Assembly (NCBI GenBank): GCA_003116975.1
Contig: BGKB01000165.1
Location: 62,001-126,000, forward strand
Reading direction: 5' to 3'
Length of the DNA stretch: 64,000 bases
Origin: Aurantiochytrium sp. KH105
Lineage: Eukaryota; Sar; Bigyra; Thraustochytrida; Thraustochytriidae
Positions 10,118-19,706 of the stretch are shown here, in pieces (positions within the stretch are counted from its first letter, which is position 1; every line of letters starts with the position of its first letter). Both the position numbers and the translations under genes were made by a program. The notes under the pieces were generated by a model, which was given only the letters and a program-made list of their open reading frames with translations, was not told the origin of the DNA and did no database searches.

Positions 10118-12016
10118 ATGATGAACCTTTTCGCCTCCCTCGTCTGCGTACTGGCGCTCGCCACGTCGTCTTCTCTGGCCGCGCCCACAATCACCGTGCC
10201 CGCTGCCGCAACCCAGTACGCGCAGTCCGAGGCCACGGGTGAACGCGTTTTCCTCCGCAAGCTAGTCCATCTCGACCTCCGCGAGGTCTTTGGCTCTGCC
10301 GCGGACACGGAGGGACTTGCCGAGTATTTTTACCTGGACAAGGATGAACTCAACCTCTGGGCCGTCAACACAGATCTCGAACAGGTTGACATTTACCATT
10401 TGGATCGCAATGCATCTGGGGACTTCAACCTCGAGCTCACAAGCTCTCTGATAGTCGATGGCACCCCCAACTCTGTCGTCTACAACTCGCGCGACAAGGT
10501 CTTCGCCGTGGCCGTGGCTGCCCCAGTGCAGACAGACCTCGGTTTCCTGATGATTGTCGACGCTGTGACCATGAGCGTCATTTCGAATGTGACCACGGGC
10601 AACGCGCTTCCAGACCATGTTAGCTTTGGTCCCGGCGAGGCATGCCTCTACAGTGCCAACGAGGGCGAGCCCGATAATGGTGTGAACCCGTATGGCGGCG
10701 TGACGCAGGTCTGCGCGACCGACTTCAAGAGCTCTTCCACATACGAAATTTCCCATAGCGACCTCGCCGATCTCTCCATTACCGAGATCCCCGAAGGTGC
10801 TCACGATCCGAACTTGCCTGGCGCCAGCATCGACGACTTTATCAGCTACATTGAGCCTGAGTTCATCACCTACAGCGAGGCCGACAATGAGGGCAACTAC
10901 GAGATCTATGTGAGCTGCCAAGAAGTCAATCTTCTTTTGGTGTACGAGGGCAACAGCGACACGACGCCGGACATCTCATCCGAGCCGGTGCGCATTATGC
11001 CTCTTGGTTTCAAGGACCACAGTCTGGAAAACAATGCGATCGATCTCGTTGAGGATGACATTGTCGACATTCGCACATTCAAGGGCGTCAAGGGCATCTA
11101 TCAGCCCGACACCATCAAGGCCGTGACGCAGAACGACAAAACTTTCGTGGTTACAGCCAATGAAGGTGACGTCACCGGCATCGAGGAGGATCTTGATCTC
11201 CGACTCACGACCGACACCGAGGGCAATTATATCCTTAAGGCAAATGACGATGACACGACCTTTATCACCATTGCGGACAACATTCTCGATTCTGCCGATG
11301 AGACCATTCTCTCAGATCTCAAGGAGCTTCCGTCCGGCCCCGTCAACGTTGACGGTGAGCTCGAGGGCCTCTACCTTTACGGCGCTCGCAGCTTTAGCGT
11401 TGTCGATGGTGAGACTGGCGAGATGGTCTTTGATTCCGGCGATCAATTTGCCAAAATGATGGTAAAGTACGCGCGGGCCTTTTTCAACGCCAACGATGCA
11501 CAGCTCAACGAAGAGAAGCGGTCCAAGGACAAGGGTTCCGAGGTCGAAGCTCTCGCCGTAGCGCACCTCGATGGTCTTGATCTGCTCTTTGTCGGCCTCG
11601 AGCGTCCCGGTCTCATTGCGGTCATGGACATTTCGAACATTTCGAGCCCGATCTTCCACTCGTTCAACGCCGTGACCCAGGACTGCGAGGTTGGCACTCA
11701 GGCCGATCTTGCCGATCCGGAAGCCATGTACTTTCTTGCTGCCTCGGAGAACGAATTCGCCAAGGATCTTCTCATTGCCTCGGGAGCTGTCAGCTCCTCG
11801 CTCACGGTCTTTGAGGTGGTCGTCACGACCGGTCTCATGAACGAGACGCTCATGGATGTCTGTGTGCGCGCCGAGAGCGGCGAGCCGGCCTATCAGACTT
11901 TTGCGGAGGCCACCGCCACTGAGGCTCCGACCTCCAGCACTCCCAGCTCAGCCTTTAGTGTTGCTGCCCCTCTCGTCATGACCGCCGTCGTGACATCCGT
12001 GATTGCGCTTTTCTAA
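10118..12016 (+). CDS. Secreted or anchored choice-of-anchor-I (alkaline-phosphatase-like propeller) protein
   Basis: A 632-aa protein with an N-terminal signal peptide (hydrophobic 4-21, cleavage near SLAAP). The body resembles the choice-of-anchor I / mesenchyme-specific cell-surface-glycoprotein family: repeated propeller-like blades with motifs such as LYSANEGEPD, FVVTANEGD (followed by the expected acidic stretch) and GLYLYGARSFSV. The last 60 residues are Thr/Ser/Pro-rich and end in a hydrophobic stretch (AAPLVMTAVVTSVIALF) with no basic tail, which fits a GPI-anchor signal. It is probably a calcium-rich surface protein; no catalytic activity can be claimed. ATG10118 is immediately followed by ATG10121; either could start. 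It converges with the kelch gene, only 196 bp between stop codons. Confidence 0.85.
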   Translation: MMNLFASLVCVLALATSSSLAAPTITVPAAATQYAQSEATGERVFLRKLVHLDLREVFGSAADTEGLAEYFYLDKDELNLWAVNTDLEQVDIYHLDRNASGDFNLELTSSLIVDGTPNSVVYNSRDKVFAVAVAAPVQTDLGFLMIVDAVTMSVISNVTTGNALPDHVSFGPGEACLYSANEGEPDNGVNPYGGVTQVCATDFKSSSTYEISHSDLADLSITEIPEGAHDPNLPGASIDDFISYIEPEFITYSEADNEGNYEIYVSCQEVNLLLVYEGNSDTTPDISSEPVRIMPLGFKDHSLENNAIDLVEDDIVDIRTFKGVKGIYQPDTIKAVTQNDKTFVVTANEGDVTGIEEDLDLRLTTDTEGNYILKANDDDTTFITIADNILDSADETILSDLKELPSGPVNVDGELEGLYLYGARSFSVVDGETGEMVFDSGDQFAKMMVKYARAFFNANDAQLNEEKRSKDKGSEVEALAVAHLDGLDLLFVGLERPGLIAVMDISNISSPIFHSFNAVTQDCEVGTQADLADPEAMYFLAASENEFAKDLLIASGAVSSSLTVFEVVVTTGLMNETLMDVCVRAESGEPAYQTFAEATATEAPTSSTPSSAFSVAAPLVMTAVVTSVIALF

Positions 12017-12212
12017 TTCAGAATAGTAGCATTTCGTCGCTGACGCACTACAATTTTCTACAGTTCCACCAAATATAGAACGACCCTTGTTCAGGTAAGT
12101 TGCTGTCAAGGGATACGCTTGCGTGATTCGTTGTGGAAAAAAGACAAAGCCTACAAATCAGTCTCGTGTTATGGCTTTCCTTCAGTGAGTGTTGATAAAA
12201 ACAAAACATTCT

Positions 12213-14870
12213 TTACACGTTCTTCTTCTTCTTTTTCCGTTTTCGAGGACCATCGTCTGCAGAGGCAGGAATGCCAACTTGGTTCTTCTTCTTCTTTTTC
12301 TTTTTCTTGTCGTTCGCCCCCACAGTGTCGCCAGACTTCTTCTTCTTCTTTTTCTTGCCAGGACTTGTGCCGTCCTTGTCCTTTCCGCCGCCTTTCTTTT
12401 TACCCTTTTTGCCTTTCTTGCCTTTCTTCTTTTTGTTCTTTTCGTTTTGGTTGCGTTTCTGCATACCCTTGAACTTGCGACGCATGCGCTTGAGGGCATA
12501 ACGCTCGAGTGCGGCCTTCTTCTTGCGACGACGCATCTCTAGGTACACGGCCAGTCCGAGAAGTGCGAAAAAAAAGAGTATGCCCATAATCAGCCCCACG
12601 GGTACCTTGGGCACATAGGTCCACGTGTACTGGTTTCGGCCCTCTGCATATACAACATCGACGTTTCCCGCCGGGTCGATGGCGCGCACCGTCATGCGAT
12701 AGCGCCCTCCGCCAGGAAAGAGCTCGAGTAGATCAAACGTCGCACCCGTGCTCATGATCCAATCTTGAAGCATTTCCACCACGGACGAGTCATCGTCCGC
12801 CATCACCTCGACCTTGTACTCAAAGAGGCAGTCATTCTCGTCGCAAGAGAACTCGAATTCGGTGTCGGAGGTGCTATCCTCCGGCTTGGTTGACATCAAC
12901 GTCAGAGGGACCGTATCGTCGCGATACCAGGTATCACCGCGCTCCTCAAAGACGAGATCATTGGGACGGTTCACAATCTTGCCTCCTGCAACGTAGAGTT
13001 TTCCACCAAAGTTTACTGCGCCGATCTGGGTGCGATCAGGAAATCCCCAGCGGCAGGAAAGGCTGATGATGCCTGCGGCTGCGTTGCTTCTATACGTGCT
13101 CATCTCATCAAGATGCGCAATCTTTTCCTCGTCCAGTTCGGCCTGCTCGCACCCGTCGCTTCCATAAATATAATGTGCCTCTTCGGCATCCTCGTCCTCG
13201 GTCGTGGTGCTCGTATCGCTCGACGTCGTCCATGTGGAACGTAAATAGGGATGCGTCATGGGGGCCAAGATTTCGGCGCGATGTGTTGAGTTCCAATAAC
13301 CATCCCCGTAGTTTGGCTTCAGAGCGCACTTGTTCAAAATTGCAATTGCACGGTACTTGTAACGGCAAATGTAAAACACATCTCTATCACTACGCAAGGA
13401 TACCACGGTTTGCGGACCGACAGCAGCCAAATCTCGCAGCGTTGAAATGCCCGCATCCTCGAGCGCTGCTGCATCTGCAGCGGTCATGTCACCCTGGACG
13501 CGCCAAACGGGAGCATCGGCCCATACGTGAACTGTGCCTGCCACGTTGTTAGTGTCGTTGGAAACTCTAGCCCAACCACTGCCCAGGGTATACTTGTACA
13601 CTTCGTTTGCTGAGGCGATGAAAACAAAGTCTTCGTCGAAATCAGGACCGACGTCGCGTTGTTCCACCGTACGCGGCCACTGGAGGCCGGCCAAGTACTT
13701 TCCACCGAGCTCGTGGACTGCGAGCGAGCGATCCTGCGCGCTCGACGGCGTGGTAAGCGCATTGACTGCGTCTTGGCCCATTGTCACAAGCCAAAGGGCC
13801 CCATTGCGAGGAATGAGACCGTGGTCTGCATAGGCGTGCGAGATTCCCGTGAGCTGCTGCCACGAGAGGCCGTCATCGGTGTACCATATGTCGTTGGCGA
13901 CCGTAGCGTAGCCTCCTTCATTGCAAGGGAAATCTCCACAGTCTGTGGCGCGCACGTGGGTAATGCCTCCACTGAGGTAAAGGCGATTATTGAATACTGC
14001 AACCGCGTGTCTCTCGCGGGGGCGAAACATGGTGCACGAGCAGCGGCCGCCGTTCATGGAAAGAGCTGTAAGAGGCAGGCCGGTCAGCACGTCAACACAC
14101 TGCGACTCGCCGTAGCAATCGACATCACTGCGACACGTCGAGTGCTCAGCGCCGAGGCCTGGATTCGCCTGCACATCCTCGAATCGGCACCCGGGGTTCA
14201 CTAGCGTCCACGCAGCCCCATTGCTCGAGGCCCATACGTCATTGCGTAGCTGGACGGCGTGGTCTGCGCGCGAGCCCGTTTCGTCCGCCGCGAGACCGCC
14301 AATGACCCAAATGACATCGCTGTCGCCAGAGGATCGTTTCCAGTACGTTGTGGCGTGATTCCGCCGAGGTGACCAGCGACGGAGATCTCCGTCAAAAGGG
14401 TCCTCGGTACTTGTACACTCTGCAGCTCCTTGCCATGGCCTCGAGAAACACTCGAGCCACTCGTAGTATCCCGTTCCTGTAGGAGGTAATTTGTCTGGCC
14501 AAACCCGCCGCCAGCTGAGCTGCGAGGCCATTCTCACCTCTCTAGTGACGATTTTCTTGAATCTTGACCAGCTAGCGCCTGTTGTCCTCCAAACATCATT
14601 GTGCAGCTTGCCGCCACCGTCCTCCCATCCGCGATAGTCGTCACCGCCAAGCAAATAGATGCGCCCTGCGTCTTCATCTGCTACGAGACCGTGGCCCCAT
14701 CGTGCCGTCCACCCGTTGTAGTACGGGATGACGTTGTTTTGCGTGCGGTTTCCCGTACATTGCGCCCAGTTGATGGCTTTCGCGCCTGGTATCATGGCAA
14801 TCATCGCGATCAACGTTGCCAAGAGCGCCATCTTGGGTGGCCTCAAGGGCCGTGCTGCTCGCGAGGCCAT
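12213..14870 (-). CDS. Type I membrane kelch-like protein with poly-lysine cytoplasmic tail
   Basis: An 885-aa protein. The first 33 residues form a signal sequence (basic start, hydrophobic ALLATLIAMIAMIPGAKA). The lumenal part has kelch/beta-propeller signatures: GRIYLLGGDDYRG...NDVW, VIWVIGGLAAD...RNDVWASS, RLYLSGGI...NDIWYTDDG and KLYVAGG. It also has many Cys and a Cys-rich loop (about 225-285) resembling extracellular disulphide modules. One transmembrane helix lies at about 757-780 (GLIMGILFFFALLGLAVYL). The roughly 105-residue tail has about 40 lysines in runs of up to eight, encoded by AAG/AAA repeats (about 12213-12440). It is probably a surface receptor or adhesion protein. The neighbouring vWA gene on the same strand encodes a similar architecture with an acidic tail. 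Confidence 0.85.
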   Translation of the reverse strand: MASRAARPLRPPKMALLATLIAMIAMIPGAKAINWAQCTGNRTQNNVIPYYNGWTARWGHGLVADEDAGRIYLLGGDDYRGWEDGGGKLHNDVWRTTGASWSRFKKIVTREVRMASQLSWRRVWPDKLPPTGTGYYEWLECFSRPWQGAAECTSTEDPFDGDLRRWSPRRNHATTYWKRSSGDSDVIWVIGGLAADETGSRADHAVQLRNDVWASSNGAAWTLVNPGCRFEDVQANPGLGAEHSTCRSDVDCYGESQCVDVLTGLPLTALSMNGGRCSCTMFRPRERHAVAVFNNRLYLSGGITHVRATDCGDFPCNEGGYATVANDIWYTDDGLSWQQLTGISHAYADHGLIPRNGALWLVTMGQDAVNALTTPSSAQDRSLAVHELGGKYLAGLQWPRTVEQRDVGPDFDEDFVFIASANEVYKYTLGSGWARVSNDTNNVAGTVHVWADAPVWRVQGDMTAADAAALEDAGISTLRDLAAVGPQTVVSLRSDRDVFYICRYKYRAIAILNKCALKPNYGDGYWNSTHRAEILAPMTHPYLRSTWTTSSDTSTTTEDEDAEEAHYIYGSDGCEQAELDEEKIAHLDEMSTYRSNAAAGIISLSCRWGFPDRTQIGAVNFGGKLYVAGGKIVNRPNDLVFEERGDTWYRDDTVPLTLMSTKPEDSTSDTEFEFSCDENDCLFEYKVEVMADDDSSVVEMLQDWIMSTGATFDLLELFPGGGRYRMTVRAIDPAGNVDVVYAEGRNQYTWTYVPKVPVGLIMGILFFFALLGLAVYLEMRRRKKKAALERYALKRMRRKFKGMQKRNQNEKNKKKKGKKGKKGKKKGGGKDKDGTSPGKKKKKKKSGDTVGANDKKKKKKKKNQVGIPASADDGPRKRKKKKKNV

Positions 14871-15488
14871 GCTGAGATCGTCCGTCTATGGCAGATCTCC
14901 GCTCGCTGCCGCTGCTCGCGGCACGATGTAGAGCCAAGAGAGGCAAAAAGACACTGCGACGCCGCGCGCGTAAGGCGCGCGACGTCTTGCGATGAGCGTT
15001 CTGCTTGCATGTGTGCAGCGTCGATGCTCGCAATTTGCCACGCGCAAAAAAATTATCCGTTGACAAAGAAAAACTCGAATTTTGTTGATCGACAATGATC
15101 CAGAAGAAGGTTATTCAACCGAACCGATCGCCCACAGTCGGATAAGACTGCTTGAGCTGCATGCTATGAAGTTTCAGGCTCGCAAGACGACGAGCGCTCG
15201 GTGAGCTTCGCGCATCAAGACGTCAGAGGAAACGAAAGTCTCGAAAAGCAAAAAGATCATACCTTCCCCCCCCCCCTTTTTTTTTCTCTTCTTTTATTCA
15301 AAGCAGTACACAAGCAATAGATTTAGTCCCATGTAATCTACTCGTAGGGTAGGGTACGGTCGTGAGAAGCTACACGGGTACTCTTGATGTCAGTACTGCT
15401 ACAAATCTTCAGTGCCACGTCGCAGGGCGCGAATTGAAGAAGAGAAAATGGAGATTGCCATTGTTCATTTGAGATCACGGCATGAGCT
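14871..15488. other. Intergenic region between two same-strand surface-protein genes
   Basis: This is the kelch gene's 5' flank and the vWA gene's 3' flank. It contains a poly-C run directly followed by poly-T (about 15266-15290). No coding or RNA gene is supported. Confidence 0.5.
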
Positions 15489-16700
15489 TTAATGGCGCTC
15501 ACTGCGGCGGGAGTGTCGGTGTGATTTCTCATTCGAGTCATCATCATCGTCATCATCATCGTGGGTGCGGTAGTGATCACAGTCTTCTCCGCTATCGTCG
15601 GCATCATTGTCCTCCTCATATTCACCGTCATCGCGGTCGGCATCATCATCGAGACCAAGCTCTTCATCACTTTCCCTGTGAAAATCATATGCCGTGCTCA
15701 AATCCTTTGCCTCGGCATCTGGCGCAGAGTTATGAGGGTACGCGACCACGAGGTTGCCCGAAAGGTGGCGCCGTCTCCGACGAAGTACAACCAGGGCCGC
15801 CCCCAAGAGGGCAATGAAACAGACGCCAAAGACAGAGCCCGTCACAGCTGCAGTTTTAGAGTTTGAGGAGGAGGTGTCTACGGCTCTACTCGCAGTGGGC
15901 GTGGTTGCGGCGGTCCAGGAGTCGCTCGATGGTGCTGCGGTGCCTGCATTGTCGCCAATTACCCCTGAAATTTCGTCGACAGAGCCGAGGAGGTCTGCAA
16001 AGTCGTCCGTCTCGTAAATTTGCGTTCCTTCGCCAAAGACTGCGATTGCTGTATCCTCGTCCCAGCCAACGGCGCCTACGGAGACAACAATGACGGGAAT
16101 GTCAGCGTCTGCAATTTCCGCAGCCACGTCCTGCGTGGCATTCAAATCAGCGGGATCGAGGACGCCGTCGGTGAGCAACACCAAGACGCGGTTGGGTCTG
16201 GTATCTGGCTGCGCGAGAGCGAGCTCGAGAGCAGTATCTAGACTCAAGGAGGGGCACGTTCCTCCAGAAGGAGACAAGTTACTCGTCAAATAGTTTGTGG
16301 CGCCCAGCATGGAGAGGTCCGAGTAGTACATGTTGTTGTCTGTCAAGTTGAAAGAGATGGGTTCTTTCGTGGTTTGGTTGCACGAAAAGGTCCACGCAGA
16401 CATGCCGAGGCCCGTGCTGCCCGGCACGGTCACGCCATTGGTCTGGGTGGTGCTAGCCCACCCACCTAAAGCGTCCCTAAGCTGTACATTAATTTCACGA
16501 AAGGCCACGGCTTCGAGCGTCCAGCAGTCCCTGCCCTCGTCGTCTGCAGCCTCGCACAGAGGCGCTGCCGCCGCGATGGACCCGCTCTGGTCCAGCACGA
16601 AGAAGACATCGAGCTGCGTCGCCTCGTCGTCGTCCTGCGCGACGGCGTTCCTCGCGGCCAGGGCCAGGAGCCCCGCCGCGAGTCTGAGGAGGGCCCTCAT
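15489..16700 (-). CDS. Type I membrane protein with von Willebrand factor A domain and acidic tail
   Basis: Predicted 403 aa from the ATG at 16700; the frame is open another 28 codons upstream, but those are Arg/Ala-rich and come from a (CGCA)n repeat. Residues 1-22 look like a signal peptide (MRALLRLAAGLLALAARNAVAQ). The vWA fold starts at about 30, with an intact MIDAS DxSxS motif (D37, S39, S41 in LDQSGS), a conserved later Thr/Asp region (LVLLTDGVLDPADLN) and the PVIVVSVG strand. Such domains bind divalent metal and protein ligands. A Thr/Ser linker precedes one transmembrane helix (about 285-305), then RRRRRR and an 80-residue cytoplasmic tail rich in Asp and Glu, with a run of eight Asp. 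Confidence 0.85.
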   Translation of the reverse strand: MRALLRLAAGLLALAARNAVAQDDDEATQLDVFFVLDQSGSIAAAAPLCEAADDEGRDCWTLEAVAFREINVQLRDALGGWASTTQTNGVTVPGSTGLGMSAWTFSCNQTTKEPISFNLTDNNMYYSDLSMLGATNYLTSNLSPSGGTCPSLSLDTALELALAQPDTRPNRVLVLLTDGVLDPADLNATQDVAAEIADADIPVIVVSVGAVGWDEDTAIAVFGEGTQIYETDDFADLLGSVDEISGVIGDNAGTAAPSSDSWTAATTPTASRAVDTSSSNSKTAAVTGSVFGVCFIALLGAALVVLRRRRRHLSGNLVVAYPHNSAPDAEAKDLSTAYDFHRESDEELGLDDDADRDDGEYEEDNDADDSGEDCDHYRTHDDDDDDDDSNEKSHRHSRRSERH

Positions 16701-17405
16701 CGCCGCCGGGCCGGCGCCCGTCCGGGCGCCTCTGCGGCTCGCCCGCGCCGCACGCACGCACGCACGCCGCTCGCACGCACGCACGCACGCACGCAGGCAC
16801 GTCCGCGCGTCGCCCTTGGCGCTCTGGTCGCGGCTTCTGCAGGAGAACTAATCTAACTTTAGCCTCAAATTCGCCTCAGCCTGCCCGCTCGGGCTTGCTC
16901 CTTTCGCCAGCCGGAAAGAGAGGGAGGAAGAGGGAGGCGGAAGGGGAGGAAGCCGCGGCTCAAGTGGAAAAGGCAGCGCGTGCAGAGAGGCGCACCTCGA
17001 GCACGCACGCACTGACGCACGCACGCCGCCGTGCACAGCGCAGCACGCGCCGCGCACCCGGCCGGCACGCCGCCGGGCTGGGCCAGACCAGGCCCGAGCC
17101 GCCCCCCCCCCGCGGACGGAGAGAGCGAGCGAGCGAGCGAGGAGGTGGGGGACGCGAGGGAGCGGAGGCGCGGGTGCGGCGAGGCGAGGCGAGGCGAGGC
17201 GCGGCGACGCTCCATCTTGCCTTGTAGCTTGCTTGCTGAAAACTTTATTACTACGTACGTATACTACAAGCAAAGAGTGGAGTTTCTCTTGCTCTGTTTT
17301 CTTTCTTTCTTGAAAGCCGTGACCGACGGACGCGGCAAGCGGCGGTCGCTTATAATGAAGGAAGCGGACATCTGAGACATCGCCAGAATGATGTGGCGAA
17401 TAGCT
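16701..17405. other. Promoter-side region of vWA gene and 5' flank of tRNA-Arg
   Basis: A (CGCA)n array (about 16750-16800) lies 50-100 bases upstream of the vWA start. Further on are GCGAGCGA and (GGCGA)n runs (about 17120-17200) and a short AT-rich patch (about 17235-17265). No gene is supported. Confidence 0.5.
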
Positions 17406-17477
17406 GTCCGCGTAGCTCAGTGGTAGAGTGCCCGTTTCCGACGCGGGTGGTCCGGGATTCGATCTCCCGCGTGGATT
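17406..17477 (+). tRNA. tRNA-Arg (anticodon CCG)
   Basis: A full cloverleaf can be drawn in 72 nt. The acceptor GTCCGCG pairs with CGTGGAT using two G-U pairs, the D stem is GCTC/GAGT, the anticodon stem CCCGT/GCGGG encloses loop TTCCGAC (anticodon CCG), the variable loop is TGGTC, and the T stem CGGGA/TCCCG encloses loop TTCGATC. There is no intron and no encoded CCA. T-runs just downstream (about 17481-17500) suit Pol III termination. It decodes CGG, fitting a GC-rich genome. Confidence 0.93.
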
Positions 17478-17510
17478 GATATTTTTTTTGACTTTTTTTT
17501 TTCTGCTTCT

Positions 17511-18677
17511 TTGGACAATCGCAAGCAGAGGCAAGACATGACGACGGAACGTAAGGAAGATGCGGTGTTGCGAGCGCTAGCAAAAGTCGTGGACTCCGCC
17601 GTTTGCAGTGCGAGCGCAAGAGACGGGTCCTCTATTTTTGTCTGGAGGCGAGGCAGACTATGGCCACCTGCGTCTTCGACATCTTCGACGTCTTCGCCGT
17701 TTTCGACATCTTCGGCTTCGACTCAGGCATCAGCCCCAGCCGCAGCCGGAGTACCAGTTCCTGCACCAGCGCCCACGCTGCTCGGAGCAGGGTTGGGTGG
17801 ATGGTGCTCGCTTGACGTTGCAGAGGCGCTACGCCTGGACCCTGACGCACTCGAGAGGAATCTTTCTCGTGTGGCAGACGAGTTTCCAGACATTTTGATC
17901 GGCAACGAAGTGGAAATCGAAGACAATCGCGTTCATGATGTCGAGATCTTCATGCCCCAAGGTCAGCGCACCAAGCTCGCCAACCCTTCTACATTCACGC
18001 TTGCAATATTCTGGGCTACATGGGACCCTTTGCAGCGGGTTCTCCTGCAGGAGATATCACGTTTGCTGGCATCATGCAAGACTTCAGAAGACTATGTCGT
18101 TCAATTCGTCGCGGTTGATGATTCCCTCGATGCCGTCGCGTCGGTTGTTGATCATATGCGCGAAGTCACATCGAACGATGATACGTGGTCACGCAAAAAA
18201 CATTCATGGGCAGGGCAGCCCGAGGATCTTTGCGCCCGTCATAGCGTGAGAGCACTTCGGATCACTGGTCTTGTCCCATGCCTCGTCGTGCTCGGCGCAG
18301 AGGCCCAAATTATGTGCACCCATCCGCTTGTTGTTTCCACAAAGGAAAAGAACCAAGCTAACGGAGACAATGAGAAGGACACATCGACGGTGACAGAGAC
18401 GCTTGGGAGTGCAGTCAATCAGGACAACGCTTTCGATCCGAATGTTGCCGCTGTGCGCTTAGGATTGGCCGCCATGAGCGCAACGGCAGAAAGCGAGCGT
18501 CATCTCCCGCGTTTTACGTCCACGAACGAGTTCTCAGTGTGGCTCACCGCGCGCGCGAACAGGCTCTGGGGACCCATTGACTTTGAGGAGCGTTGGGAGC
18601 GCAACGAACTGGTGAGTATATTACTCTTGCGGGAACCCGATCTTCATCCGATCGTAAGAACAGGAAACTCTGTGTAA
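17511..18677 (+). CDS. Thioredoxin-fold protein without the CxxC active site
   Basis: 388 aa if unspliced. After a Ser/Thr/Ala/Pro-rich linker (about 55-95), a thioredoxin-like core begins near 155: TFTLAIFWATWDPLQRVLL aligns with the strand and helix that normally carry WCxxC in nucleoredoxin-type proteins. Here the site is WATWDPLQ, so no disulphide redox activity is expected. The cis-Pro region may be TGLVPCLVVLGAEAQI. The Met at 17511 is only 33 bases after the tRNA; Met10 (17538) is an alternative. A consensus-like 5' splice site (CTG|GTGAGTAT at 18611/18612) lies near the 3' end, so the last 22 codons may be intronic; a possible acceptor (ACATACAG) is about 97 bases on. Role unknown. 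Confidence 0.65.
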   Translation: MDNRKQRQDMTTERKEDAVLRALAKVVDSAVCSASARDGSSIFVWRRGRLWPPASSTSSTSSPFSTSSASTQASAPAAAGVPVPAPAPTLLGAGLGGWCSLDVAEALRLDPDALERNLSRVADEFPDILIGNEVEIEDNRVHDVEIFMPQGQRTKLANPSTFTLAIFWATWDPLQRVLLQEISRLLASCKTSEDYVVQFVAVDDSLDAVASVVDHMREVTSNDDTWSRKKHSWAGQPEDLCARHSVRALRITGLVPCLVVLGAEAQIMCTHPLVVSTKEKNQANGDNEKDTSTVTETLGSAVNQDNAFDPNVAAVRLGLAAMSATAESERHLPRFTSTNEFSVWLTARANRLWGPIDFEERWERNELVSILLLREPDLHPIVRTGNSV

Positions 18678-18739
18678 CGCATCGTCGATCAGTAACATAA
18701 CATACAGATTTTGCGAGAAAAGTCAAAAACTTCGTTCCA

Positions 18740-18950
18740 ATCAAGCTCGGCCATTCATTCACACATCAATCAAGCTTTGATCATTTACATAAAAAAAAAT
18801 AACACGTCAAGCAGGTTCAATCAATCACGTTAAAACACAGATCAACCAAGCTTTGATCATTTACAAAAAAGAAAACCACATCAAGCAGGTTCGATCATTC
18901 ACAGTAAAATGCAGATCAATCAAGCTTAGACACTTGCAAAAAACTCGCAT
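18740..18950. repeat. About 77-bp tandem repeat, 2.5 copies
   Basis: CAAGCTTTGATCATTTAC occurs near 18769 and 18847, each followed by an A-rich run and a GTCAAGCAGGTTCAATCA-like segment or its TCGATCA variant. A partial third unit starts near 18923. The array is AT-rich and lies between convergent genes, so it probably falls in their 3' UTRs. Confidence 0.8.
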
Positions 18951-18953
18951 TTA

Positions 18954-19706
18954 TCAAGCTCGAGTGACGAGCGAAGTGAGACGCTTCAGCGCAGCTTCTG
19001 CATCTTTGGCCAGATCCATTTTGCCTGCCAAAATAAGAACCTCTGCAAACATGCGCATTTTTACAATGCAATGCTCTCCGCAGGCGCTCTCGATAACGCA
19101 AATGCGTCTAGCAAGGGCTTTGTCGGACATAGTGCGCACGCGCATCCACGTGTGCTCGTACGTTGCCGTTGGGTTCTTGTATGTGGATCCCTCCTTCAAG
19201 TGTAGCTCCTTGAGTCTTTCGAGCTTCCGGTCCATAGTGGCAAGCTTGGCGCGTTGGGCCGGGGTCTCACAATCATCCTCGTCATCGATGGTAGCTACGC
19301 GCCAGCGAGGGGGCATCTTGGCGCGCTTGCTTTCTGCTGCCGCCGCGAGTGCGGGCTGGTCTGCGAGGCGCCTTGACTTGCGAGTGCCTTCTCGTGGCGC
19401 TGCGCGGATGCGCTTCGTCGTAGCTTGTGGCTTCTTTTTCTCTGTGCTCTCTGCAGGTAGGGTTGCTGGGCCAAGGTCGAGCCCAATCGCTTCGAGTTCG
19501 GCCAGATTCCGACGAATATTTGCTTCGCGGGCGACCTGGTATGCGGATTTGAGTTCCTCTGGCGCCTCGTTGTCCTCTTCATCATCCTCGTTTTCGTCGA
19601 GGTTGTTGTCTTCTATTGCTTGCGATGGTACCTGAGACGTTTCCTGCGTCATGACAAGAGGCTCCTCTTCGGTGGAAGCCGCCTTGGTGTCCGTCATGAT
19701 CAACAA
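18954..19706 (-). CDS. Small acidic/basic nuclear-type protein, unknown
   Basis: A 250-aa protein. An acidic N-terminus (about 20-50, DENEDDEEDNEAPEE) precedes the motif YQVAREANIRRNLAELEAIG (about 56-75), then a Lys/Arg segment ending in RKSRRLADQP. This order (NIxRNxxxLxxLGL, then RxSxRL) resembles a short conserved motif seen in several nuclear proteins such as WDR76-like and other chromatin-associated factors. That similarity is from memory and weak. The C-terminal 90 residues are helical and end in SLVTRA. The start may be Met1 (19706) or Met5 (19694). It is divergent from the SOD gene, with about 505 bp between starts. Confidence 0.7.
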   Translation of the reverse strand: MLIMTDTKAASTEEEPLVMTQETSQVPSQAIEDNNLDENEDDEEDNEAPEELKSAYQVAREANIRRNLAELEAIGLDLGPATLPAESTEKKKPQATTKRIRAAPREGTRKSRRLADQPALAAAAESKRAKMPPRWRVATIDDEDDCETPAQRAKLATMDRKLERLKELHLKEGSTYKNPTATYEHTWMRVRTMSDKALARRICVIESACGEHCIVKMRMFAEVLILAGKMDLAKDAEAALKRLTSLVTRA

